DNA of 5,734 nucleotides from Modestobacter sp. (lineage in GTDB: Bacteria; Actinomycetota; Actinomycetes; Mycobacteriales; Geodermatophilaceae): assembly GCA_025963425.1 (NCBI GenBank), contig JAOPUQ010000367.1:1-5734 (forward strand). Direction: 5' to 3'. The notes under the pieces were generated by a model that was not told where the DNA came from, made no database searches, and saw only the letters and a program-made list of their open reading frames with translations. Shown here piece after piece: positions 1-5,734 of this stretch; the first letter of the stretch is position 1, and each line of letters opens with the position of its first letter. The position numbers were made by a program, and so were the translations under genes.

Positions 1-519
1 GAGGACTTCGTCGTCGGCGACGTCTACCAGCACCCCTTGGGCCGGACGATCACCGAGGCCGACAACACGTGGCTGACCCTGCTGTCGATGAACACCAACC
101 AGAACCACTTCAACGCCGACCTGGCCGCGCAGAACCCGATCACCGGCGGGCGCGTGATCGTCAACTCCGGGCTGACCATCGCCGTGGTGCTGGGCATCTC
201 GGTGCTCGACATGAGCCAGAACGCCATCGCCAACCTCGAGATGACCGACATCCGGCTTCGGTCGCCGCTCTACGCCGGCGACACCCTCTATGCCGAGAGC
301 GTGTGCACCGGACTCCGGCCGTCGTCGTCCCGGCCCTATGCGGGGATCGTCTCGATGATCACCCGAGGGCTGAACCAGGACGGGGACGAGATCATCTCCT
401 ACCGCCGGTCGGTGATGGTGGCCACCCGCGCCAGCGGCATCGGCCAGCAGTACTTCCCGACGGCGAAGGACGGCCCGCTGCAGCTGCCGGCGACGGCGGC
501 ACCGGGGGCCGGCGCATGA
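1..519 (+). CDS. MaoC-family enoyl-CoA hydratase (5' partial), candidate itaconyl-/mesaconyl-CoA hydratase
   Basis: Frame 1 is open from the first base, so the true start lies upstream. 172 residues are visible, and the opening EDFVVGD is a typical near-N-terminal MaoC motif, so probably only about 10-20 residues are missing. The internal TTG at base 37 is unlikely to be the start because family-like sequence precedes it. The fold expected is a single hot-dog domain that adds water across a 2-enoyl-CoA double bond in the cytosol. Seen: the hydratase-2-like stretch LSMNTNQNHFN (visible residues 28-38), with His36 in the catalytic His position and Asn31 where the classical motif has Asp. The conserved segment NLEMTDIRLRSPLYAGDTLY follows at residues 78-97. 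The last ~15 residues are Ala/Pro/Gly-rich. The stop overlaps the CoA-transferase start (ATGA), implying translational coupling. Neighbouring CoA-transferase and CitE-type lyase genes suggest a C5-dicarboxyl-CoA substrate. Family is confident; substrate is inferred. Confidence 0.9.
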   Translation, partial: EDFVVGDVYQHPLGRTITEADNTWLTLLSMNTNQNHFNADLAAQNPITGGRVIVNSGLTIAVVLGISVLDMSQNAIANLEMTDIRLRSPLYAGDTLYAESVCTGLRPSSSRPYAGIVSMITRGLNQDGDEIISYRRSVMVATRASGIGQQYFPTAKDGPLQLPATAAPGAGA

Positions 520-1778
520 AGCCGCTGGCCGACGTCCGCATCATCTCCCTGGAGCAGTACGGCGCCGGGCCCTTCGGCAGCGTGCACCTCGCCGACCTCG
601 GCGCGGAGGTGATCAAGATCGAGGATCCCCGCGTCGGCGGGGACGTCGGTCGGTACGTCCCGCCGTACGCCCAGGGTGAGGACTCGCTGTTCTTCGAGAC
701 GTTCAACCGCAACAAGCGCAGCGTGTCCCTGGACCTCTCGACACAGGCCGGCCGAGCCGTGTTCGAGGACCTCGTGCGGGTCAGCGACGCCGTCTACTCC
801 AACCTGCGCGGCGACGTCCCCCAGAAGATGGGCATCCGGTACGAGGACCTGCGTCACCTCAACCCGGCCATCGTCTGCTGCAGCCTCACCGGCTTCGGGA
901 TGACCGGCCCCCGGGCGGCCGAACCCGGATACGACTACATCCTCCAGGGCCTGGCCGGTTGGATGAGCCTCACCGGCGACCCCGACGGGCCGCCGACCAA
1001 GTCCGGCCTGTCCCTCGTCGACTTCTCCGGAGGCTTCGTGGCCGCGATCAGCCTGCTGGCCGGCCTGCACGCCGCCCGCCGGGACGGCGTGGGCGGGGAC
1101 TGCGACGTCTCGCTCTACGACACCGCGCTGTCGCTGCTCACCTATCCGGCGACCTGGCACCTCAACGCCGGTTTCCAGCCGGAGCGCACGCGGAACTCCG
1201 CCCATCCGTCCCTGGTTCCCTTCCAGGTCTTCCCGGCCAGTGACGGGTGGCTGGTGGTCGGCTGCGCGAAGGAGAAGTTCTGGCAGCGCCTGACGACCGT
1301 CGTCGGCCGGACGGACCTGCTCGAGGATCCCCGCTACCGCACGTTCGCCGACCGCGCCGAGCACCGGGAGCCCCTGCTGGCCGAGCTCGAGCAGCTCTTC
1401 GCCGGGGGCACCGTGGAGCACTGGCTGAGCCTCCTGGGCCCGGCCGGCGTGCCGTGCGGGCCGATCAACGACGTCACCCAGGCGCTCGCCGAGCCGCACA
1501 CGAAGGCCCGGGGCCTGGTGGTCGAGACGGACCACCCGGTGTGGGGGACGGTGCAACAGCTGGCCTCACCCGTGCGCTTCGGCAGCGAGCCTCCCGAGTA
1601 CCGCCGGGCGCCGCGTCGCAACGAGCACTTCGACGAGGTCATCCGCGACCTGCTGGACTACGACGACGCACAGGTGTCCCGGCTGTCCGCGGAGGGCGCC
1701 TTCGGGGCACCCGGTACGGAGCCACCCGGGCCGGCCGCCGGCCAGGAAGCGGACGCGCCCGGGAGCGTGCGGCTGTGA
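516..1778 (+). CDS. Family III (CaiB/BaiF) CoA-transferase, candidate itaconate/mesaconate CoA-transferase
   Basis: A 420-residue protein that moves CoA between carboxylic acids, here probably activating a dicarboxylic acid from a donor such as succinyl-CoA. Seen: the N-terminal hallmark PLADVRIISLEQYGAGPFGS then LADLGAEVIKIEDP (residues 3-38), NRNKRSVSLDLS (64-75), and the YDYILQGLAGWMSLTGDPDG stretch (139-158). Asp169 in LSLVDFSGG falls where formyl-CoA transferase has its catalytic Asp, which forms the acyl-enzyme anhydride. The distal part GPAGVPCGPINDV and the small-domain sequence are also typical. The ATG at 516 is chosen because it starts the hallmark motif directly and overlaps the MaoC stop; a G-run at 504-508 may serve as a weak ribosome site. 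The reading frame stays open upstream to about base 69, but that part is a shadow of the MaoC gene. The last ~25 residues are a low-complexity Pro/Ala/Gly tail. The substrate is inferred from neighbours; other acids such as succinate, citramalate or acylcarnitine-like substrates remain possible. Confidence 0.93.
   Translation: MKPLADVRIISLEQYGAGPFGSVHLADLGAEVIKIEDPRVGGDVGRYVPPYAQGEDSLFFETFNRNKRSVSLDLSTQAGRAVFEDLVRVSDAVYSNLRGDVPQKMGIRYEDLRHLNPAIVCCSLTGFGMTGPRAAEPGYDYILQGLAGWMSLTGDPDGPPTKSGLSLVDFSGGFVAAISLLAGLHAARRDGVGGDCDVSLYDTALSLLTYPATWHLNAGFQPERTRNSAHPSLVPFQVFPASDGWLVVGCAKEKFWQRLTTVVGRTDLLEDPRYRTFADRAEHREPLLAELEQLFAGGTVEHWLSLLGPAGVPCGPINDVTQALAEPHTKARGLVVETDHPVWGTVQQLASPVRFGSEPPEYRRAPRRNEHFDEVIRDLLDYDDAQVSRLSAEGAFGAPGTEPPGPAAGQEADAPGSVRL
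1761..1765 (+). promoter_or_regulatory. Shine-Dalgarno site for the MmgE/PrpD gene
   Basis: GGGAG lies 9 bases before the GTG at 1775, inside the end of the CoA-transferase gene. It supports the GTG start that overlaps the upstream stop codon. Confidence 0.5.
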
Positions 1779-3166
1779 CCGCCGGTGGGCTGGCGGCCTG
1801 GGCCCACGGCCTGGTGCTGGACGCGATCCCCGACCCCGTCCGGCACGCGGCCGCCCGCCATCTGCTGGACGGCGTGGGCAACGCCGTCGCCGCCCGGCGA
1901 CTGGGCTACGGCGCTCCGGCGTGCACGGTTGCCGACGGCCTGGGCGGTCCGGCGGAGGCCCGGGTGCTGACCGGCCGCCGGCCGATCTCCGCCCCGGCCG
2001 CCGCACTGGCCACCGGCGTGCTGGTGCACGCCCTCGACTTCGACGACACCCACGCCGGCGGACTCGTGCACGCCACAGCGGTGACGCTGCCCGCGGCCCT
2101 CGCGGTGGGCCAGCAGGTCGGCGCCACGGGGGCCGAGGTGCTGACCGCGGCGGTGACCGGCCTGGAAACCGTCTGCCGCATCGGGGCGGCCAGCCCGCAC
2201 GGCTTCCACGCCCGCGGGCTGCACGCCACCGCGGTCGCCGGGACGCTGACCGCGGCGCTGGTCGCCGGCAAGCTGGCGGGACTCGCCCCTGAGCAGATCG
2301 TCCATGGCCTCGGCATCGCCGGCTCGGCCAGCGGGGGCCTGCTGGAGTTCCTCGACACCGGCGCCGACACCAAGGCGCTGCACCCCGGAACGGCCAGCCT
2401 CAACGGGATCCTCGCGCTGCGCCTGGCCGCCGCGGGCGCCGCCGGACCGCACTCGGTCCTGGAGGGCCGGCGCGGGATCTTCGCCACGCTGTCGGCGCAC
2501 GAGGCCGACGTCGCATCGGTGACCGCCGACCTGGGGGAGCGGTGGGAGACCACCCGCATCGGCATCAAGCCCTATCCGGCCTGCCAGCTCATGCACGTCA
2601 CGCTGGACGCGGTGGCCGCCGCGGTCGCCGGCCGCGACGTGGCTGCCGACCGGATCGCCGAGATCGTCGTCCACGTGCACCCGGACAGCGTGGCCATCGT
2701 CTGCGGTGAGCACGCCGGGTCCGCGCCGCCGCGGAGTACCTACGACGCCAAGTTCGACCTGCCCTGGAGCGTCGCCGCCCTGCTCCACGACGGTGCCGTG
2801 ACGGTGGAGACCTACACCCCGCAGTCCATCATGCGTCCGGAGGTCGCCGCCACCGCCGCACTCGTCCGTGTGATGCCCACCGGGCCCGGGGGCGCCGCGG
2901 CCGACGCAGCCGGGTCGGCACGGGTGCACATGAGGGACGGCGCCGTGCTGACCGGTGACGTCCCGTGCAGTCGGGGGACGGCGGCGGCACCCCTGTCCGA
3001 TGACGCCCTGTACCGCAAATTCGCGGCCAACTGCGGCGAGCACCCGCGTACCGCCGAGCTCGCCGAGCGGGTGCTCGGCCTCGCCGAGCAGGTCGACCTC
3101 ACCGGCCTGCTCGACGCTGCGGCCGACATCGCCGACCCTTCCCGCACCGCCCATCCCGCCGCCTGA
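1775..3166 (+). CDS. MmgE/PrpD-family protein (2-methylcitrate dehydratase / cis-aconitate decarboxylase superfamily)
   Basis: A 463-residue protein, normal for the family, starting at a GTG that overlaps the preceding stop (GTGA). The family includes 2-methylcitrate dehydratase (PrpD) and cis-aconitate decarboxylase, which makes itaconate. Seen: HALDFDDTHAGGLVHATAV (residues 85-103), with Asp88, Thr92 and His99 matching the decarboxylase active-site Asp, Thr and His, though with one extra residue between Thr and His. Next come GLHATAVAGTLTAALVAGKL (residues 148-167; His150), DTKALHPG (Lys200), KPYPACQLMH (265-274) and DAKFDLPWSVAALLHDG (324-340). Cys270 sits where human cis-aconitate decarboxylase has an essential His, as I recall that enzyme, so decarboxylation of cis-aconitate is not predicted with confidence. 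A similar gene accompanies the itaconate genes of Pseudomonas aeruginosa, where its role is unclear to me. It may handle a hydroxy- or unsaturated tricarboxylate or C5 acid; family is sure, reaction is not. Confidence 0.9.
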   Translation: MTAGGLAAWAHGLVLDAIPDPVRHAAARHLLDGVGNAVAARRLGYGAPACTVADGLGGPAEARVLTGRRPISAPAAALATGVLVHALDFDDTHAGGLVHATAVTLPAALAVGQQVGATGAEVLTAAVTGLETVCRIGAASPHGFHARGLHATAVAGTLTAALVAGKLAGLAPEQIVHGLGIAGSASGGLLEFLDTGADTKALHPGTASLNGILALRLAAAGAAGPHSVLEGRRGIFATLSAHEADVASVTADLGERWETTRIGIKPYPACQLMHVTLDAVAAAVAGRDVAADRIAEIVVHVHPDSVAIVCGEHAGSAPPRSTYDAKFDLPWSVAALLHDGAVTVETYTPQSIMRPEVAATAALVRVMPTGPGGAAADAAGSARVHMRDGAVLTGDVPCSRGTAAAPLSDDALYRKFAANCGEHPRTAELAERVLGLAEQVDLTGLLDAAADIADPSRTAHPAA

Positions 3167-3178
3167 CGGCGCACTGAC

Positions 3179-3183
3179 AGGAG
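3179..3183 (+). promoter_or_regulatory. Shine-Dalgarno site for the acyl-CoA dehydrogenase gene
   Basis: AGGAG sits in the 22-base gap after the MmgE/PrpD stop, 5 bases before the GTG at 3189. It fixes that GTG as the start, although the frame stays open well upstream. This is the only junction in the block with its own strong, non-overlapping ribosome site. Confidence 0.75.
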
Positions 3184-3188
3184 CACCT

Positions 3189-4352
3189 GTGGACTTCACC
3201 CTCACCCAGGAACAGCAGGACTTCCGGCAGGCCCTCCGCCAGCTGGTGGAGAAGGAGATCATGCCCGTCGCGGCCGAGTGGGAGCGTTCCGGGCGGTATC
3301 CCACCGAGATCGTCGAGCACCTCAAGGCCATGGGGCTCTTCGGCATCACCACGCCGGAGGAGTACGGCGGCCTCGCCCTCGACATGGTCTCTTTCGCGCT
3401 GGTCTACGAGGAGATCGCCCGGGGTTGGATGGGCATCGCGGGCATCCTGGGCAGCCACAACATGTCCTGCTCGATCATCGCCCGGCACGGGACGGAGGAG
3501 CAGAAGCAGCGCCTGCTGCCCAAGCTGGCCTCCGGTGAGTACCGCACCGGCATCGGGCTCACCGAGCCCGGCGCCGGCACCGACCTGCAGGGCATCACGA
3601 CCACCGCCCGGCGCGAGGGCGACGAGTACGTCGTCAACGGGACGAAGACCTGGATCACCAACGCCCGGCACGCCGCCGTCCTGCCGGTGCTGGTCAAGAC
3701 CGACCCCACGGCGACCCCGGCGCACAAGGGCATGAGCCTGCTGCTGGTGGACACCACCACCCCGGGTTTCGAGGTCAGTCGTGACCTGGGGAAGCTGGGC
3801 TACAAGGGGACGGAGTCCTGCGAGATCTTCATCCAGGACGTGCGTGTGCCGGTACGGGACCTGCTGGGCGGGGTCGAGGGTCGGGGCCTGCAGCAGGCTC
3901 TGTCCGGGCTCGAGATCGGCCGCCTGAACGTCGCCGCCCGCAGCGTCGGCGTCGCCCAGGCCGCTTACGACGCTGCGCTGCGCTACGCCCGCGAGCGCAC
4001 CGCGTTCGGCAAGCCGATCGCCGACTTCCAGGCGATCCAGCTGAAGCTCGCCGACATCGCCACCCAGCTGCAGGCCGCCCGCCTGATGACCTACTGGGCT
4101 GCCTCCCGGGCCGACGCGGGCCGGCGGGTGGACATGGAGGCCGGGATGGCGAAGTACTTCGCCTCGGAGACGGCGCTCACCGCCTCCCTGGAGGCGATGC
4201 GCATCCACGGCGGCTACGGATACTCCACCGAGTTCGTGGTCGAGCGCCTCTACCGCGACGCACCCCTGATGGCGATCGGGGAGGGGACGAACGACATCCT
4301 GCGCACGGTGATCGCCAAGGCCCTGGTCGCGGGGTCGGGCATCGTCGGATGA
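3189..4352 (+). CDS. Acyl-CoA dehydrogenase, FAD-dependent
   Basis: A 387-residue flavoenzyme that would oxidise an acyl-CoA to its 2,3-enoyl-CoA, passing electrons to electron-transfer flavoprotein. Seen in order: the N-terminal helical domain beginning VDFTLTQEQQDFR; GIGLTEPGAGTDLQG (residues 121-135) and TKTWITNA (152-159), the FAD/substrate-contacting middle-domain motifs; RERTAFGKPIADFQAIQ (268-284); and the C-terminal HGGYGYSTEFVVERLYRDA with IGEGTNDILR. Glu365 in GEGT is at the catalytic-base position of medium- and short-chain dehydrogenases. The isovaleryl-CoA-type alternative base position reads LEIGR (241-245) with Gly instead of Glu. The GTG start is set by the AGGAG 5 bases upstream and by the usual family N-terminus. 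At this length it lacks the N-terminal extension I recall for methylsuccinyl-CoA dehydrogenase of the ethylmalonyl-CoA pathway. The likely substrate is a short or branched acyl-CoA such as a methylsuccinyl- or C4-C5 ester, inferred from context only. Confidence 0.93.
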   Translation: MDFTLTQEQQDFRQALRQLVEKEIMPVAAEWERSGRYPTEIVEHLKAMGLFGITTPEEYGGLALDMVSFALVYEEIARGWMGIAGILGSHNMSCSIIARHGTEEQKQRLLPKLASGEYRTGIGLTEPGAGTDLQGITTTARREGDEYVVNGTKTWITNARHAAVLPVLVKTDPTATPAHKGMSLLLVDTTTPGFEVSRDLGKLGYKGTESCEIFIQDVRVPVRDLLGGVEGRGLQQALSGLEIGRLNVAARSVGVAQAAYDAALRYARERTAFGKPIADFQAIQLKLADIATQLQAARLMTYWAASRADAGRRVDMEAGMAKYFASETALTASLEAMRIHGGYGYSTEFVVERLYRDAPLMAIGEGTNDILRTVIAKALVAGSGIVG

Positions 4353-5212
4353 CGGCGCTGAGTCACCTCTACGTTCCTGGGCAGGCACCTGACCGGTTCG
4401 ACAAGGCGGTGGCCGCAGGGGCCGGCGCGGTCATCCTGGACCTCGAGGACGCCGTCGCCGAAACGGCCAAGGACGCCGCTCGGGCAGCCGTCGCCGACTG
4501 GGTGCGCCGCCCGCGCTCCGCCGGCCCGGAGGTCTGGGTGCGGATCAACGAGGGTGCGCGCGGGGACGTCGACGTCCGGGCGGTCGGTGCGGTGGGGCTC
4601 ACCGGCGTGTGCGTGCCCAAGGTCGCCGAGGCCGCGGTACTGGAGCGACTCGATGCCCTGCTGGAGGAGGTCGAGGCACGCGACGGCGTCCGGCGGGGAT
4701 CGATCGTGGTCTCCCCGCTCATCGAGAGCGCTGTGGGGCTGCTCGGTGCCGCGGAGATCGCGCGGGGCCCGCGGGTGCGCAACCTCCAACTGGGCGAGGC
4801 GGACCTGTCGGCCGACCTGGGACTGGACCCCGACCCCGACGGCGGCCAGTTGCTGTTCGCCCGCAGCAGCGTCGTCGTCGCGAGCGTGGCAGCGGGTGTC
4901 GAGCCGCCCCTGGCGCCGGTGTCGACGGACTTCCAGGATCTGGATGCGCTCGAACGGTCGACCGATCAGCTCCGGCGTCTGGGCTTCCTCGGGCGGGCCT
5001 GCATCCATCCGCGGCAGGTGCCGGTCGTGGAGCGCGTCTTCCGCCCCGCTCCCGCCGACCTCGACCGGGCGCGGGACGTCCTCGCTCGGCTCGCGGCGGC
5101 GCACGGGTCCGGCGTGGCGGTCGACGGCAGCGGCCGCATGATCGACGAGGCCGTCGCCCGGCAGGCGCGCCGGGTGTTGGCCCGGGCACATCCGGAACGG
5201 AGCCGCGCCTGA
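4349..5212 (+). CDS. CitE/HpcH-family CoA-ester lyase, candidate citramalyl-CoA or methylmalyl-CoA lyase
   Basis: A 287-residue, single-domain TIM-barrel protein of the CitE-like lyase family, which cleaves or forms C-C bonds in malyl-, methylmalyl- or citramalyl-CoA using Mg2+. Seen: the hallmark SHLYVPGQAPDRFDKA (residues 5-20), GAVILDLEDAV (26-36), VWVRIN with Arg65, SPLIESAVGL with Glu126, LGEADLSADLGLD with Asp152, and GFLGRACIHPRQV (212-224). Arg65, Glu126 and Asp152 match the CoA-ester carbonyl-binding Arg and the two Mg2+ ligands known in CitE-like lyases. The C-terminal helix DGSGRMIDEAVARQARRVL is also typical. The ATG overlaps the dehydrogenase stop (ATGA), so translation is probably coupled. 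No CitD or CitF neighbours are present, so this is a stand-alone lyase and not a citrate lyase subunit. With the transferase and hydratase of the same block it would complete acid to acetyl-CoA plus pyruvate (citramalyl-CoA) or glyoxylate plus propionyl-CoA (methylmalyl-CoA). Confidence 0.92.
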   Translation: MTALSHLYVPGQAPDRFDKAVAAGAGAVILDLEDAVAETAKDAARAAVADWVRRPRSAGPEVWVRINEGARGDVDVRAVGAVGLTGVCVPKVAEAAVLERLDALLEEVEARDGVRRGSIVVSPLIESAVGLLGAAEIARGPRVRNLQLGEADLSADLGLDPDPDGGQLLFARSSVVVASVAAGVEPPLAPVSTDFQDLDALERSTDQLRRLGFLGRACIHPRQVPVVERVFRPAPADLDRARDVLARLAAAHGSGVAVDGSGRMIDEAVARQARRVLARAHPERSRA

Positions 5213-5252
5213 CCGACATCGCCGCACATCCACAGCCGACGCGAGGAAAGGA
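5213..5252. other. Convergent intergenic gap without a clear terminator
   Basis: Forty bases separate the stop of the lyase gene from the stop of the leftward FAH-family gene. I see no strong stem-loop and no T-run in either direction. The right end holds a purine-rich AGGAAAGG (5244-5251) that looks like a plus-strand ribosome site, but no start codon follows it at usable spacing. Confidence 0.6.
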
Positions 5253-5734
5253 CTACCGAAGGGGGACGAGGTCGCCGGCGGGCTGGATCCGCCCCCGGAG
5301 CGAGCCGAGACGATCGACGTCCAGGCGCACGTCGTCGCCCGGCGACAGGTAGGGATAGGCCTCCTGCCCGTGCACGCGGGAGAGTTCCAGGATGCAGCCG
5401 GTCCCGACCGTTCCCGACCCGAGGACGTCACCCGGTCGCAGGGTCGTCCCCCGAGATGCGTAGGAGATCATCTGGGCGAAGCTCCAGTGCAGGTCGGACA
5501 GATTGCCCCGGCTGTACTCCTTCCCGTTCACCGTGGCGGTCATCCGGAGGTCGAACCCGTTGCCGCTCCGGGCGTCCTCGAGCTCATCCGGGGTGACCAG
5601 CCAGGGGCCCAGGCTGGTGGCGCCGTCCTTGCCCTTGGCCGGGCCCAGCCCCTGCCGCATCTCCACGTCCTGCAGGTCCCGGGCGCTCCAGTCGCACAGG
5701 ATCGTGTAGCCGGCCACGTGGGACTCGGCGTCCT
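5253..5734 (-). CDS. Fumarylacetoacetate hydrolase (FAH) family protein, C-terminal part (5' cut by window edge)
   Basis: Leftward gene ending at TAG (5253-5255). Its frame stays open to the right edge, giving 159 visible residues of an expected ~280-330. A GTG at 5717 encodes a Val inside the conserved domain and is not the start. Family members hydrolyse acylpyruvates or decarboxylate oxaloacetate-type keto acids with Mg2+ or Mn2+. Seen: SHVAGYTILCDWSARDLQ (visible residues 4-21), where Asp14 matches the third metal ligand of FAHD1-type enzymes. Also seen are GPAKGKDGATSLGPWLVTPDE (30-50) with the conserved Lys, GTTLRPGDVLGSGTVGTGC (95-113) and YLSPGDDVRLDVDRLGSLRG (128-147). The two metal-binding Glu residues would lie upstream, outside the window. 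It faces the lyase gene tail to tail, so it belongs to another transcript; it may still serve related keto-acid or aromatic catabolism, but that is a guess. Confidence 0.88.
   Translation of the reverse strand, partial: DAESHVAGYTILCDWSARDLQDVEMRQGLGPAKGKDGATSLGPWLVTPDELEDARSGNGFDLRMTATVNGKEYSRGNLSDLHWSFAQMISYASRGTTLRPGDVLGSGTVGTGCILELSRVHGQEAYPYLSPGDDVRLDVDRLGSLRGRIQPAGDLVPLR

Noticed and set aside
69..515. Upstream extension of the CoA-transferase frame, which could suggest a MaoC/CoA-transferase fusion
   Set aside because: The extension translates to Arg/Pro/Asp-rich sequence overlapping the real MaoC frame, and the family N-terminus begins exactly at the ATG at 516.
1247..1774. Upstream extension of the MmgE/PrpD frame inside the CoA-transferase gene
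   Set aside because: The translation is Arg/Gly/Pro-rich without homology features. The GTG at 1775 gives the normal family length and has a GGGAG upstream.
1775..3166. Naming the MmgE/PrpD protein prpD or cis-aconitate decarboxylase outright
   Set aside because: No prpB or prpC neighbours are present, and the Cys270 substitution weakens the decarboxylase call, so only the family name is given.
1658..3385. A 575-codon open frame on the minus strand opposite the MmgE/PrpD gene
   Set aside because: Long antisense frames are expected in very GC-rich coding DNA. The translation has no recognisable motif and is rich in Gly, Arg and Val, while the plus strand encodes a clear family member.
3099..4388. 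A 429-codon minus-strand open frame opposite the acyl-CoA dehydrogenase
   Set aside because: Shadow of a well-supported plus-strand gene; low-complexity translation with no family features.
5213..5300. Possible bidirectional terminator between the convergent genes
   Set aside because: Only short G/C palindromes are visible, with no clear stem-loop and no T-run on either strand.
4250..5431. A 393-codon minus-strand open frame spanning the lyase gene and the FAH-family 3' end
   Set aside because: It crosses two confident genes in a different frame and shows no domain motifs.

Overview
The window is about 5.7 kb of very GC-rich DNA. It has the G/C-ending codons, GTG starts and stop/start overlaps typical of a high-GC actinobacterium (for example a Geodermatophilaceae- or Pseudonocardiaceae-like organism). 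That placement is inferred from composition and gene style only; nothing in the sequence identifies a species.

Layout: five genes read rightward as one tight block. They are a MaoC-type enoyl-CoA hydratase (5' end cut off by the window edge), a family III (CaiB/BaiF) CoA-transferase, an MmgE/PrpD-family protein, an acyl-CoA dehydrogenase and a CitE/HpcH-type CoA-ester lyase. Three of the four junctions are stop/start overlaps (ATGA at 516, GTGA at 1775, ATGA at 4349). The fourth is a 22-base gap that carries a good Shine-Dalgarno site. After a 40-base convergent gap, a fumarylacetoacetate hydrolase (FAH) family gene reads leftward and is cut by the right edge, so only its C-terminal part is present.

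How the genes could work together: a CoA-transferase, a MaoC hydratase and a CitE-like lyase are the three steps of itaconate or mesaconate dissimilation. The acid is activated to its CoA ester, hydrated to citramalyl-CoA and cleaved to acetyl-CoA plus pyruvate. From memory, the Pseudomonas aeruginosa itaconate cluster (ich, ict, ccl) also carries an MmgE/PrpD gene and an acyl-CoA dehydrogenase gene, which is close to the set seen here. A second reading is a branched C4/C5 acyl-CoA route like the lower half of the ethylmalonyl-CoA pathway (methylsuccinyl-CoA to mesaconyl-CoA to methylmalyl-CoA to glyoxylate plus propionyl-CoA). The exact substrate cannot be settled from this window.

Points of interest are the active-site residues that depart from the textbook motifs. 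The MaoC protein has Asn where the hydratase-2 motif has Asp. The MmgE/PrpD protein has Cys where cis-aconitate decarboxylase has an essential His. No RNA genes, mobile elements, CRISPR arrays or convincing terminators were seen. I see no wholly novel system here; the cluster is a recognisable catabolic operon of uncertain substrate.
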